Shown piece after piece: positions 25,541 to 34,397 of a DNA stretch of 64,000 bases. Source of the stretch: DASXBJ01 sp036491755 (GTDB taxonomy: Bacteria > Chloroflexota > Dormibacteria > Dormibacterales > Dormibacteraceae); contig DASXBJ010000074.1 of assembly GCA_036491755.1 (NCBI GenBank), positions 50,400-114,399 of the forward strand, written 5' to 3'. Position numbers and translations under genes: made by a program. The number at the start of each line of letters is the position of its first letter. Position 1 is the first letter of the stretch. Under the pieces are notes generated by a model, which was given only the letters and a program-made list of their open reading frames with translations, was not told where the DNA came from and did not search any database.

Positions 25541-26291
25541 GGAAGTCCTTTGACGTGTAGCAGGCGATGATCAGGTCGGAGTCGGCGCCCTCCGGGACGA
25601 GCTGGTCGCGGACGCGGCGCAGCGCCTCTTTGGTCGCCCACATCGTCAGCGGTGCATTCGCGGCGATCTCTTCGGCCAGCGCCTGCGCCCGGTCGGGGAG
25701 AGACTCCTCGTCTGGGGTGAGCTCGGCCAGCATTCCGCACGCCAGCATCTCCGCCGAGTCCATCAGGCGGGCGCGCATGATGATGTCCTTCAACCGGCCA
25801 AAGCCGATCAGCGCCGCGGCCCGAGCGTAGTTGGGCATGGAGAGGCAGTTGCCCAACGTGCGTGCAATCGGGAAGCCGTATCGCGCCGACGGCGAAGCGA
25901 TCCGAATGTCGCAGCAGGCCGCAATGGCCGCGCCGGCGCCGGTGCACGGGCCGGCGATGGCGGCGATCGTCGGCACCCGGACCGACTCCAGCGTGCTCAT
26001 CACAAGGTTGCCGCGCGCCTCGTAGGCCAGCGCGTCCTCGGCTGTCTCGAAGGAGCGGAACTGCGAGATGTCGGTCCCGGCGACGAATGCTTTGCCGCCG
26101 GCGCCTGTCAGCACCATCGCCCGCACGGCGCGCTCTTCGTTGACCCGCTGGCAGACCTCGATGAGCCGCGCATACATGTTCCACGTCAACGCGTTGCGCG
26201 CTTGGGGTCGGTTGAAGATGATCCACCGCACGCTGCCGCGCAGCTCGGTGATCAGCTCCTCGGAGCCGCTTTCAGGCGTGGCCTCGCTCAT
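25485..26291 (-). CDS. Enoyl-CoA hydratase/isomerase family protein
   Basis: This ~268-residue crotonase-fold enzyme has the oxyanion-hole segments RNALTWNMY and GKAFVAGTDISQF, and the IAGPCTGAGAAIAACCDIRIAS motif (quoted in part) typical of the family. Acidic catalytic residues of classical hydratases are not clearly in place, so hydratase, isomerase or another crotonase activity remains open. The start ATG at 26291 overlaps the CoA-transferase stop (ATGA). It lies in a run with two family III CoA-transferases and an AccD-AccA fusion. Confidence 0.88.
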   Translation of the reverse strand: MSEATPESGSEELITELRGSVRWIIFNRPQARNALTWNMYARLIEVCQRVNEERAVRAMVLTGAGGKAFVAGTDISQFRSFETAEDALAYEARGNLVMSTLESVRVPTIAAIAGPCTGAGAAIAACCDIRIASPSARYGFPIARTLGNCLSMPNYARAAALIGFGRLKDIIMRARLMDSAEMLACGMLAELTPDEESLPDRAQALAEEIAANAPLTMWATKEALRRVRDQLVPEGADSDLIIACYTSKDFREGVASFLSKRKPHWTGE

Positions 26292-27508
26292 GCGCCGGCC
26301 TTGGGCCCGGGCTCGACAACGACCCCGGCGCGGAGCATGGCGCCCACCTGGCCAGGGTCGTAGCCGATCTCGTCGAGCACTGCTCGCGTGTTTTCGCCCA
26401 GGCGCGGCCCTGCATGGTCGCGTCGGGCCGGGGTTTTCGAGAAACGCATCGGCGACCCGAGCTGACGCACCGTGCCGGCGCTGGAATGGGGCGCATCCCA
26501 GAAGAAGTCGCGGTTGACGAGACCGGCATCGGTGAAGACCTGGCCATAGTCCTGGATGGGAGCGCACGGCACGCCGGCATCATCGAGCACCTCGATCCAG
26601 TGGCCCACGGGCTTGGTGGTCGTGACCCTCTCGATCTCTTCTGCCAGCGGCTCACGATTCCTGAAGCGCAGGTTCGCATCGGCGAAGCGCTCATCCTCGA
26701 GCAACGGGTCCAGACCCAGCGCGGCGCACAGGGCGCGCCAGTTGAACCTTGTGGTGGCGCCGATCGTGAGCCATCCGTCAGAGGCGCGAAAGGCCTGGTA
26801 CGGCGCACTGTTCTGGTGCATCGAGCCGAGCGGCCCCGGCACCTTTCCACTCGCGAAGAAGCCGCCGGCCTCCCACACCGCAAGCGACACTCCCGATTCG
26901 AACAGCGAGACATCGATGAACTGGCCGTCACCCGTCTCGCGGCGCGCGAACAGCGCAGCGGTCGCCGCCAGCGCGCCGTACAGCGCGCACACCAGGTCGC
27001 AGACCGGTACGCCGACCTTGACGGGATCGCCTCCAGGATTCCCGGTGATGCTCATCAGCCCCGAGCGGGCCTGGGCCATGATGTCCATGCCGGGCTTGTC
27101 GCGCAGCGGCCCGTCCTGGCCCCAACCGGACGCCGCCACATAGACCAGCGCGGGATTCGCCGCCCGAAGCGACTCGTAGTCGAGGCCAAGATCATGCATC
27201 GTGCCCGGCCGAAGATTTTCCACGACAACGTCGGCGCGGGCCGCGAGCTTGCGAAAGATCTCCTTGCCCTGGTGTGTCTTCAGGTCCACCGCGAGCGAGC
27301 GCTTATTGCGGTTGAGCCGCATGAAAGCAGAGCCTTCCCCGGCGATTTGTGGCGACACCAGGCGCACCTGGTCTCCGCCGTCAGGATGCTCGACTTTGAC
27401 CACGTCCGCCCCGAGATCGGCCAGCTGCATGGCGCAGAAAGGACCCGCCATGTAGTTGCCAACCTCGAGCACCCGAATCCCGGTCAGCGGGCCAAAGCGA
27501 TCAGTCAC
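26288..27508 (-). CDS. Family III CoA-transferase (CaiB/BaiF), second copy
   Basis: This ~406-residue family III CoA-transferase shows GIRVLEVGNYMAGPFCAMQL at the N-terminus, NKRSLAVDLKTHQGKE, VENLRPGTM and the motif GQDGPLRDKPGMDIMAQARSG (shown in part), whose aspartate is the likely acyl-anhydride-forming residue. These enzymes move CoA between carboxylic acids and their thioesters. GTG 27508 overlaps the first CoA-transferase by eight bases; longer frames are shadow. Two adjacent, clearly different paralogues may form a heteromer, as succinyl-CoA:citramalate and mesaconate-type transferases can, or act on different substrates. Confidence 0.9.
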   Translation of the reverse strand: MTDRFGPLTGIRVLEVGNYMAGPFCAMQLADLGADVVKVEHPDGGDQVRLVSPQIAGEGSAFMRLNRNKRSLAVDLKTHQGKEIFRKLAARADVVVENLRPGTMHDLGLDYESLRAANPALVYVAASGWGQDGPLRDKPGMDIMAQARSGLMSITGNPGGDPVKVGVPVCDLVCALYGALAATAALFARRETGDGQFIDVSLFESGVSLAVWEAGGFFASGKVPGPLGSMHQNSAPYQAFRASDGWLTIGATTRFNWRALCAALGLDPLLEDERFADANLRFRNREPLAEEIERVTTTKPVGHWIEVLDDAGVPCAPIQDYGQVFTDAGLVNRDFFWDAPHSSAGTVRQLGSPMRFSKTPARRDHAGPRLGENTRAVLDEIGYDPGQVGAMLRAGVVVEPGPKAGA

Positions 27509-28661
27509 GTCTCGCGCCCAACCAATCGCCGATCGCCTCAGCCGTGTGCTGGCCCAGAGCCGGCGGCGGCAGGCGGATGGGACTCTGGTGGCCGTCCAGT
27601 TGCCACGGCGCCGCCACCTGGGTGATGGTTCCCGCGACAGGGTGCTCGACCTCGACGCGCATGCCACGCTCGGAGGCGAGCGGGCTGTCGAACGCCTCCG
27701 CGATGTCGAGGATCGGTCCGGCCGGAATGCCGTGGCCTCGCAGGCGTCCAAGCCATTCCTCGCGGTTGCGCAGCTTCAGATGAGCTTCGATTCCGCGAGT
27801 GAGCTCCGATCTCGCCGCCTGGCGGTCGGCGTTGGAGGCAAACCGCGGGTCTTCGGCCAGGTCGCGGGCTCCGATCGCGGTGCAGAAACGCAGGAACTGG
27901 GAATCCGTCGCGACGGCGATGTTGATGAACCCGTCGCGGGCCGCAAAGGTGCCGTACGGAGAGATCGTCGCGTGATGGTTGCCCTCCTGGACCGGAATCT
28001 CGCCTGTCGCGAACAGGCGGCCCGCCTGATACGTGAAAAGTGCGAGCAGCGAATCGTTCAGGGCCACGTCGATGTACCGTCCCTTCCTGGTCCGCTCGCG
28101 CTCGACCAGCGAGGCGAGGATGGCATGGGTCGCGAACATGCCCGCGCTGATGTCGCCGATGGGCACTCCCACCTTGGCCGGCGGCGCGCCCGTGGGTGCG
28201 TTCATGCTCATCATCCCCGAGGTGCCCTGGGCGATCTGGTCGTAGCCTGCCAGCTCGGGCTGGTTCTGCCCGTATCCGCTGATGGACGCGTAGACGAGCG
28301 ACGGCTTGAGCGCCTGCAGCTTGGCGGCGCCGAGGCCCAGGCGTGTCATCGCACCGGGCTTGAAGTTCTCCACGACGACGTCGCTCGCGAGCGCAAGAGC
28401 CTGCGCGGTGGCCTGGCCATGCGGCGTTTTCAAGTCGAGGACAACGCTGCGCTTGTTGCGATTGACGGACAGGAAGTACGCCGACTCACCGTGGATGAAC
28501 GGCGGTCCCCACTGGCGAGACTGGTCTCCTGACGGCGACTCGATCTTGATAACGTCGGCGCCCAGGTCGCCGAGCAGCATCGTGCAGTAGGGACCGGCGA
28601 GCGCGTGGGTCAGGTCGAGGACGCGGATGCCCGCCAGCATCAACGACGCGTCCTGGGCCAA
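27501..28661 (-). CDS. Family III CoA-transferase (CaiB/BaiF), first copy
   Basis: This 386-residue protein has GIRVLDLTHALAGPYCTMLL, the conserved NKRSVVLDLKTPHG, VVENFKPGAM and YGQNQPELAGYDQIAQGTSG with the catalytic-type aspartate in GYDQ. The C-terminal domain has SERGMRVEVEHP and PPALGQHTAE, typical of the family. The start is TTG 28661 (ATG 28640 is an alternative), three bases after the AccD-AccA stop. The substrate is unknown; the surrounding genes suggest CoA activation of an imported organic acid. Confidence 0.9.
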   Translation of the reverse strand: MAQDASLMLAGIRVLDLTHALAGPYCTMLLGDLGADVIKIESPSGDQSRQWGPPFIHGESAYFLSVNRNKRSVVLDLKTPHGQATAQALALASDVVVENFKPGAMTRLGLGAAKLQALKPSLVYASISGYGQNQPELAGYDQIAQGTSGMMSMNAPTGAPPAKVGVPIGDISAGMFATHAILASLVERERTRKGRYIDVALNDSLLALFTYQAGRLFATGEIPVQEGNHHATISPYGTFAARDGFINIAVATDSQFLRFCTAIGARDLAEDPRFASNADRQAARSELTRGIEAHLKLRNREEWLGRLRGHGIPAGPILDIAEAFDSPLASERGMRVEVEHPVAGTITQVAAPWQLDGHQSPIRLPPPALGQHTAEAIGDWLGARRD

Positions 28662-28664
28662 CGA

Positions 28665-30317
28665 TCAGGCCCGGGCCGCGGTGCTGTCACCGGGGGACGG
28701 CGACGATGGGCGGGTGAAAAGGTTCAGACGGCCGCGGACCGCGTGGGCGTGGCGATATTTCGATTCGCGTCGGGCCAGCAGGTCTTTGACGGAGGTGCCC
28801 TCCAGCCGCGTCACCTCGTCGATAAGCGCTTCGCGAACGATCGCCGCCATCACCTCCGGAGCCTCGTGGCCGGGAGGCTGCTCGGTGAGGACCCTGTCCA
28901 CGATTCGAAGCCGGAGCAGATCCACAGCGGTCAGCTTGAGCCGGGCGGCCAGCTCGTGGGCGTGCTCGGCGTCTCGAAAGAGGATGGTCGACGCGGCTTC
29001 GGGGCCGATCACCGAGAAGATCGCGTTCTCGAGCATCAGCAGCCGGTCACCGACCGAAAGGGCCAGCGCCCCCCCACTCCCGCCCTCTCCCACGACGACG
29101 TTGATAACCTGGGTGCGCAGCCGCCCGAGCCTGGCCAGCGACTCCGCCACGGCCGAGGTGATCCCGGATGCCTCGGCGTCGGCATCAGTTGCGGCGCCGG
29201 GCGTGTCCACGAAAGTGATCAGGGGAAGGCTGAACCGCTCCGCGACGCTGAACGCTCGCTGAGCCTTGCGATATCCACTGGCGCCGGTCCTGCCCCCGTT
29301 TGACGACCGGCGGTCCTGCGCGACGACCACGACGACCCGGCCGGCCAGGCGAGCGATCGATGCGGCGATTGAATCGTCGTCGCCGCCGGCGCGGTCGCCG
29401 TGCAGCTCGACCACGTCATCGAACACCCGGTGCGCAAGGTCGCGGCCTGTCGGCCGCACCGGGTGTCGCGCCAGCTCGACCGTCTCCCATACCGGCCGCT
29501 GCTCGCCGACATGCGCGGCCACCTCCGGGGCGCGATTCCGGCGTGATGGACGCAGCGCAGGCGTGCGCAGCATGCCAATCAGGTGGGCCAGCACGAGCCT
29601 CAGGTTCTGCCGCTCGACGATCGCGTCGATGGTGCCGTGCTGCAGCGCGAACTCGGCGCTACCCGGCGGGGCGACGTCTCCGATCGCCTTCTCGTGGACG
29701 CGAGGTCCGACAAACGAAACCCGCGCGTGCGGTTCGGCGACGATCACGTCTCCCATGCTGGCGAAGGATGCGAGCACGCCACCCATCGTCGGATCCGTCA
29801 GCACGGTGATGAGCGGAACGCCCTGCTCGCGGAGGCGCGCGGCGAACAGGGTCGTCTTGGCCATCTGAAACAGGGCCACCATGCCTTCCTGGATGCGCGC
29901 GCCACCGGAGGAGCAAACCGCGATGACCGGAAGGCGCTCCCGCCGGCCCAGGTCGAATGCCCGGGCGATCTTCTCACCGACGACGCTGCCCATGCTCCCG
30001 CCCATGAATCGGAAGTCGAAGACTATCAGCGCGACTCGGCGCCCCAGCAAGCGGGCGCGCCCTGTGATCACCGCGTCGAGCATCCCCGTCGCGGCCTGCG
30101 CCGCGGCGATTTGCTTCTCGTAGGAGCTGAGGCCGTCGGTGAAGCCAATCGGATCGCCGGACTTGAGGTGGCGCTCCGTCTCCTGGAACGAACCCCTGTC
30201 GATCAGCTGCTCGATGCGCTGCCACGCGGTGATCGCCGCGGGATGGCCGCAGGCGCTGCACACGCGGAGCTGGTCCAGCGCCCCACCGCAGCGGACGCAG
30301 CCGGCCGCGTCACTCAC
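28665..30317 (-). CDS. Acetyl-CoA carboxylase carboxyltransferase, AccD-AccA fusion
   Basis: One ~550-residue chain carries both carboxyltransferase halves. The N-terminal beta part has a four-cysteine zinc ribbon (CVRCGG ... CSACGH) and AccD motifs (SYEKQIAAAQ, GGSMGSVVGEKIARA, SSGGARIQEGM, DPTMGGVLASFASMGD). The alpha part starts near residue 300 with FDDVVELHGDRAG and includes FVDTPGA, GEGGSGGALAL and GPEAASTILFRD. It catalyses carboxyl transfer from biotin to acetyl-CoA, or possibly another acyl-CoA. No biotin carboxylase or biotin carrier gene lies nearby. GTG 30317 is chosen just before the zinc ribbon. It follows a GntR gene and precedes CoA-transferases, so a catabolic role is possible. 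Confidence 0.9.
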   Translation of the reverse strand: MSDAAGCVRCGGALDQLRVCSACGHPAAITAWQRIEQLIDRGSFQETERHLKSGDPIGFTDGLSSYEKQIAAAQAATGMLDAVITGRARLLGRRVALIVFDFRFMGGSMGSVVGEKIARAFDLGRRERLPVIAVCSSGGARIQEGMVALFQMAKTTLFAARLREQGVPLITVLTDPTMGGVLASFASMGDVIVAEPHARVSFVGPRVHEKAIGDVAPPGSAEFALQHGTIDAIVERQNLRLVLAHLIGMLRTPALRPSRRNRAPEVAAHVGEQRPVWETVELARHPVRPTGRDLAHRVFDDVVELHGDRAGGDDDSIAASIARLAGRVVVVVAQDRRSSNGGRTGASGYRKAQRAFSVAERFSLPLITFVDTPGAATDADAEASGITSAVAESLARLGRLRTQVINVVVGEGGSGGALALSVGDRLLMLENAIFSVIGPEAASTILFRDAEHAHELAARLKLTAVDLLRLRIVDRVLTEQPPGHEAPEVMAAIVREALIDEVTRLEGTSVKDLLARRESKYRHAHAVRGRLNLFTRPSSPSPGDSTAARA

Positions 30318-30351
30318 CGAAGGTTGTCCACAACGGACGAGGGAACATCGC

Positions 30352-31071
30352 CTAGGCGGGCGACTCAGGCTGCCAGCGGAGCAGTGAAACATCCGCCACC
30401 TCGCGCAGGTGATTGCGCATGGCTGCGGCCGCTTCCGTCGAGCTGCCGGCCTCGACGGCGGACAAGATTCGCTGGTGGGCGGCGCGCGATCGGGGCGGGC
30501 GTCCCGGCTCGCTCAACGATTCGATTCGGCTCTCGTGGATGACCTCGGCCATGGCGTCGACGAGGTGCAGCAATATCTCGTTGCCCGCGGCAAGCGCGAT
30601 CGCATGGTGAAACGCCGCGTCGCCATCGATGCCCAGCCCGCCCTCGCGCATCTCCTCGTCCATGCGGTCGAGGGCCGCCCGCATCGTGACCAGGTCTCGC
30701 TTGGTCCGGCGGCCCGCGGCCAGCTCGGCGAGCTTGACCTCAATCGCCTCGCGCGCCTCCAGCACGTCGGGCAGGCGCCGCCGGCGTTCGACGAGCTTGG
30801 TCAAAGACTCGCCGAAGCCTCGGGTGCGCCTGAGGAACACGCCCTCGCCATGGCGGACGTCAACGAAACCCAGCGCCTGGAGCACCACGAAAGATTGCCG
30901 CACCGACGTCCGGCTGACGCGCAGGAGACGCGACAGCTCGCGCTCGGGGGGGAACTGGTCGCCGGGGTCCATCCCCGACTCGTGGACGAGCTCTCCCAGC
31001 CTCTCCGCCACGTCTTCGTAGAGGCGGCTTCGTTCCACCGGGCGCAGCGCCGCGACCGCGGAGGAAGACAC
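30352..31071 (-). CDS. GntR/FadR-subfamily transcriptional regulator
   Basis: This 239-residue regulator has an N-terminal winged helix (DQFPPERELSRLLRVSRTSVRQ, shown in part) and a C-terminal helical FCD ligand-binding domain (EAREAIEVKLAELAAGR; DGDAAFHHAIALAAGN; AHQRILSAVEAG) with histidines that bind metal in this subfamily. The start is GTG at 31071. It heads the CoA catabolic operon and faces the Liv-type transporter genes. A TGGTCCAACCA palindrome between them is its likely operator. FCD regulators usually sense an organic acid or acyl-CoA. Confidence 0.9.
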   Translation of the reverse strand: MSSSAVAALRPVERSRLYEDVAERLGELVHESGMDPGDQFPPERELSRLLRVSRTSVRQSFVVLQALGFVDVRHGEGVFLRRTRGFGESLTKLVERRRRLPDVLEAREAIEVKLAELAAGRRTKRDLVTMRAALDRMDEEMREGGLGIDGDAAFHHAIALAAGNEILLHLVDAMAEVIHESRIESLSEPGRPPRSRAAHQRILSAVEAGSSTEAAAAMRNHLREVADVSLLRWQPESPA

Positions 31072-31102
31072 GCGGCCGAGTCTAACAGGCACATTGACCC
31101 AG

Positions 31103-31142
31103 TGGTCCAACCATTGACAACGGCACCCGGCTCCACTACGCT
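31103..31142 (+). promoter_or_regulatory. Liv-transporter promoter with GntR-type operator
   Basis: TGGTCCAACCA (31103-31113) is a perfect odd-centred palindrome of the kind bound by FadR-subfamily regulators (core GGT-N3-ACC). It directly abuts TTGACA (31114-31119), followed by a 17-base spacer and TACGCT (31137-31142). The spacing fits a promoter for the transporter operon controlled by the divergent GntR product. Confidence 0.75.
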
Positions 31143-31188
31143 CCGGTCGCGCCGTCCTGACTACGCGGGGTACGCGGGAGGAATCCGA

Positions 31189-32466
31189 ATGCAATCTGGG
31201 ACATTTGGCAGAATCGGCGGGCGCGGCCGCCTCCTGGCCCTGACGTTGACGGCCGCCTTCACGCTGGCCGCGTGCGGCGGGAGCAGCGCCGCCTCGGGCA
31301 CGCTACCCACCGGCCCGGTGACGATGGGCGTGCTGTCCTGCTTCTCCGGCACCCTGGCCAGCCTCGGGCAGGCGATGCTCCAGGGCTCGCAGATCGCGCA
31401 GAAGGCGATCAACGATGCGGGCGGAATCCTGGGCCAGCAGCTGAACATCACGCATGCGGACACGCAGTGCGACGAAGCCGACGCCGTGCCGGCGGTGCAC
31501 CAGCTGCTCGGCGCCAGCAATGTCGTCGGGATCATCGGCCCCGAGACGCAGGAGATCAACGCGGTCGCTCCGATCGTCACGTCGGCCAAGATTCCCACTC
31601 AGTTCCAGGGCGGCAGCACGCTGTTCGACAAGAACACCAACCCATGGCTGTGGAGGGACAGCCCATCCGACTCGCAGCTCGGCGTCGCGATGGCGCTTTA
31701 CGCCTACAAGAAGGGTTACCGGAAGGCAGCGCTCGTCTTTTACTCCGACATCGCCGCGCAGACGTTCCCGCCGCCGATCACCAAGACGTTTCAGAAGTTG
31801 GGCGGAACCATCGTCTCCAACGTGACGATCGCCCCTGACCAGACGTCCTACCTGACCCAGATGCAGCAGGTCATCGCGACCAACCCTGACGTGATCTTCA
31901 CGCAGACCGACTCCGCGACCGCCGCGGTGATGTTCCACAACTTCAAAGAGCTCGACAACCTCGCCATCCCGTTCGTCGGCACGGACGTGACGGGCGGTGA
32001 CGACTACCTGAAGGCGATCACATACCAGGTGGCGCACGACCACCTGATCTCGATCTACGGCACCTCAGTCAGCGGGGCCGCCGCGGACGAGTTCAACAAA
32101 GACTTCACCGCGATGTTCGGCTCGACCCAGCAGCCGCTCGCCAACGCCAACTACGCGTATGACTCGGTGATCAGCCAGGCGCTGGCGATCGTCAAGGCCA
32201 ACAGCATCAACGGTTCGGACATCAACAACGCCATGAAATCGGTGACCAACCCGCCAGGGACGCAGTGCTACACCTACGCGTCCTGCCTCTCGCTGCTCAA
32301 AGCCGGGACGAAGATCAACTACGAAGGCGCCAGCGGTCCGCTCGACTACAACCAGTACAACAACACCTTCGGGCCGTACGGCGCGTTCCAGCAGGACCCC
32401 GCCAGCGGCCAGCAGCAGCAGATTCAGACCATGTCGGCGGCCGAGCTCGCAGCAGCCACCCCGTAG
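31189..32466 (+). CDS. Liv-type substrate-binding lipoprotein
   Basis: This 425-residue periplasmic-binding-type protein has a lipoprotein signal peptide (LLALTLTAAFTLAACGG, lipobox cysteine near residue 29) and two lobes of the type I branched-chain amino acid family: TMGVLSCFSGTLASLGQ, AINDAGGILGQQLNI, VVGIIGPETQE and YAYDSVISQALAIV. The ATG at 31189 has an excellent GGGAGGAA site. A start farther upstream would run into the promoter. The family binds amino acids, amides, urea and aromatic acids; linkage to a CoA catabolic operon favours an organic acid, by inference. Confidence 0.92.
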   Translation: MQSGTFGRIGGRGRLLALTLTAAFTLAACGGSSAASGTLPTGPVTMGVLSCFSGTLASLGQAMLQGSQIAQKAINDAGGILGQQLNITHADTQCDEADAVPAVHQLLGASNVVGIIGPETQEINAVAPIVTSAKIPTQFQGGSTLFDKNTNPWLWRDSPSDSQLGVAMALYAYKKGYRKAALVFYSDIAAQTFPPPITKTFQKLGGTIVSNVTIAPDQTSYLTQMQQVIATNPDVIFTQTDSATAAVMFHNFKELDNLAIPFVGTDVTGGDDYLKAITYQVAHDHLISIYGTSVSGAAADEFNKDFTAMFGSTQQPLANANYAYDSVISQALAIVKANSINGSDINNAMKSVTNPPGTQCYTYASCLSLLKAGTKINYEGASGPLDYNQYNNTFGPYGAFQQDPASGQQQQIQTMSAAELAAATP

Positions 32467-32544
32467 GACCCCACCCCACCTTCGGCTGACCGGGTTGCCT
32501 CTGCCGAGACGGTCCTGCCACGCCGGAGGCGGCCAGGCCAAAGC

Positions 32545-33426
32545 GTGAACGACGCTCTGCTGACGCTTGGCTTCGGCATCGTCACGGCCGCCATCCTGGC
32601 GCTGTCGGCGGTGGCGTTCACGCTCGAGTACGGAGTCACCAACGTCGCCAACATCTCGCACGGCGAGATCCTGACCGTCAGCGCCTATGCCGCCTACGTC
32701 GTCCACCAGAGGACGGGCAACGCGCTCGCGGCCGCCCTGGGCGCGGCGGCAGCCGGTGGGCTGCTCGCCGTGCTGATGTACTGGAGCGTGATCGGTCCGT
32801 TCCTTCGTTTCGGGGCGAGTCCCACTGTGGTGTTCATCGCAACGCTGGGGATCTCGTTCATGATCCAGAACACGCTCGTCATCTTCTTCGGCGCCGCGAA
32901 CGTCGCCTACAGCATCGACGCCGGAGCTCCTCAGCATGTCGGCCCCTTCCTGCTGACCCCGCTCGACGAGGAGATCGTGATCTCGGCGGTGGCGATCACA
33001 GTCGCGCTCTACCTCATCATCTCGCACACCAAATTCGGCAAGGCCCTGCGCGCCGTGTCCCAGAACCGAGAGCTCGCGCGCGTCACGGGAATCAATGCGA
33101 ACCTCGTGGCCGCGACCACGTTCTTCCTCGCCGGCACCATCGCCGGCTATGCCGGATTCATCCTGGCCGAGAGCGTGGGCACGTTCAACCCGTACTTCGG
33201 GTTCAGCTTCTTTCTCATCACCCTGACGGCCGCCGTCGCCGGTGGCCTGGGGAGGGCGTTCGGCACCATGGTGGGGGCCGTGCTCGTCGGGCTCATCCTG
33301 CAGTTTGCCGCGTGGAAGCTCAGCTCGAGCTACAACCTCGCATTCGCGTTCGCAGTCCTCGCCATCGTCATCCTGTTCCGTCCTCGCGGACTGTTTACGA
33401 ATGCGCGGAGAACCGTCTTCGAATGA
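32545..33426 (+). CDS. livH: Branched-chain-type ABC permease LivH
   Basis: This 293-residue inner-membrane permease has about eight helices and the LivH hallmarks VTNVANISHGEILTVSAY, GKALRAVSQNRELARVTGIN (the cytoplasmic coupling segment) and the C-terminal VAGGLGRAFGTMVGAVLVG. The start is GTG. It lies 78 bases after the binding-protein gene and overlaps livM by ATGA. Confidence 0.93.
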   Translation: MNDALLTLGFGIVTAAILALSAVAFTLEYGVTNVANISHGEILTVSAYAAYVVHQRTGNALAAALGAAAAGGLLAVLMYWSVIGPFLRFGASPTVVFIATLGISFMIQNTLVIFFGAANVAYSIDAGAPQHVGPFLLTPLDEEIVISAVAITVALYLIISHTKFGKALRAVSQNRELARVTGINANLVAATTFFLAGTIAGYAGFILAESVGTFNPYFGFSFFLITLTAAVAGGLGRAFGTMVGAVLVGLILQFAAWKLSSSYNLAFAFAVLAIVILFRPRGLFTNARRTVFE

Positions 33427-34397
33427 TCGAGTACCTGGTATCGATCCTCACCGAAGGCGCGATCTTCGGGATCATGGCCCTCGGTCTCAACGTGATCTGG
33501 GGCTGGTCGGGCGACTTCGACCTCGCCTATTACGGTTACATCGCAGTCGGCGCGTACATGACGCTCGTGCTGACCATCGGGCCGCCGCTGGCTCCCGCGC
33601 AGTACATTCTCGGCTTCACCCTGCCCTACCCCCTCGCCGTGCTGTGCGCCGTCGCCTCGTCGATGCTGGTGGCCCTGGTTGTCGGCTCGATCGCCCTGCG
33701 TCATCTGCGCGGCATCTACTTTTCGATTGTCACGCTCGGGGCCGTGTACGTCATGTATGTCTTCGCCGGCCAGTACGTTCCTCTCTTCGACGGCTACAAC
33801 GGCCTATCTGGCCTGTTCGACCCGATGGGCGACTGGCTGGGGCTCGATTACAAGAGCTACCAGTATTTCTTTCTTGGTCTCAGCCTGGTCATGTTCGTGC
33901 TCACCTACATCTTCATGGCGCGGGTCTCGAGCAGCCGTTTCGGCATGGCCCTGCGCACTCTCCGCGAGGACGAGCGGGCGGCCGCAGCATTCGGCCGAGA
34001 CATCTACCGGCTGAAGCTCAAGGGTTACGTGCTCGGCGCGGCGCTGGGAGGGTTCGCCGGTGCGCTTTTCGCCGCCTACCTCAGCGCGTTCAACACATCG
34101 GCGTGGTCGCCGATCGAGGTGATCGTCCTTTATTCGGCGGTGCTCGTGGGCGGGCGGGGCAGCATTCGGGGCGTGGTGCTGGGAGTGGTGATCATGGGCC
34201 TGCTCGTCCAGGAGTCGACCCGATTCCTGCCCGAGGTGCCGGGCCACCCGCAGATCGTCCTTGCCCTGCGCGGCGTGATCATCGGCCTGGTGCTTGTTCT
34301 TTTCCTGCGCTTCAGACCGCAAGGCCTCATCCCCGAGCGCCGGCTGCTCGATCGCGAGCCGGCGCCCGCCCCCGCCACGGCGCCGCAGACCACATGA
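33423..34397 (+). CDS. livM: Branched-chain-type ABC permease LivM
   Basis: This 324-residue permease has LivM features: ALGLNVIWGWSGDFDLAYYGY near the N-terminus (part shown), the coupling segment GMALRTLREDERAAAAFGRD, and GRGSIRGVVLGVVIM near the end. The ATG at 33423 overlaps the livH stop. A start 111 bases upstream is in frame but would add unrelated sequence from livH. It pairs with LivH to form the membrane channel. Confidence 0.93.
   Translation: MIEYLVSILTEGAIFGIMALGLNVIWGWSGDFDLAYYGYIAVGAYMTLVLTIGPPLAPAQYILGFTLPYPLAVLCAVASSMLVALVVGSIALRHLRGIYFSIVTLGAVYVMYVFAGQYVPLFDGYNGLSGLFDPMGDWLGLDYKSYQYFFLGLSLVMFVLTYIFMARVSSSRFGMALRTLREDERAAAAFGRDIYRLKLKGYVLGAALGGFAGALFAAYLSAFNTSAWSPIEVIVLYSAVLVGGRGSIRGVVLGVVIMGLLVQESTRFLPEVPGHPQIVLALRGVIIGLVLVLFLRFRPQGLIPERRLLDREPAPAPATAPQTT

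Noticed and set aside
30352..31071. The GntR protein as a true FadR of fatty-acid metabolism
   Set aside because: The operator resembles the FadR core, but many FCD regulators share it, and no fatty-acid degradation set is adjacent.
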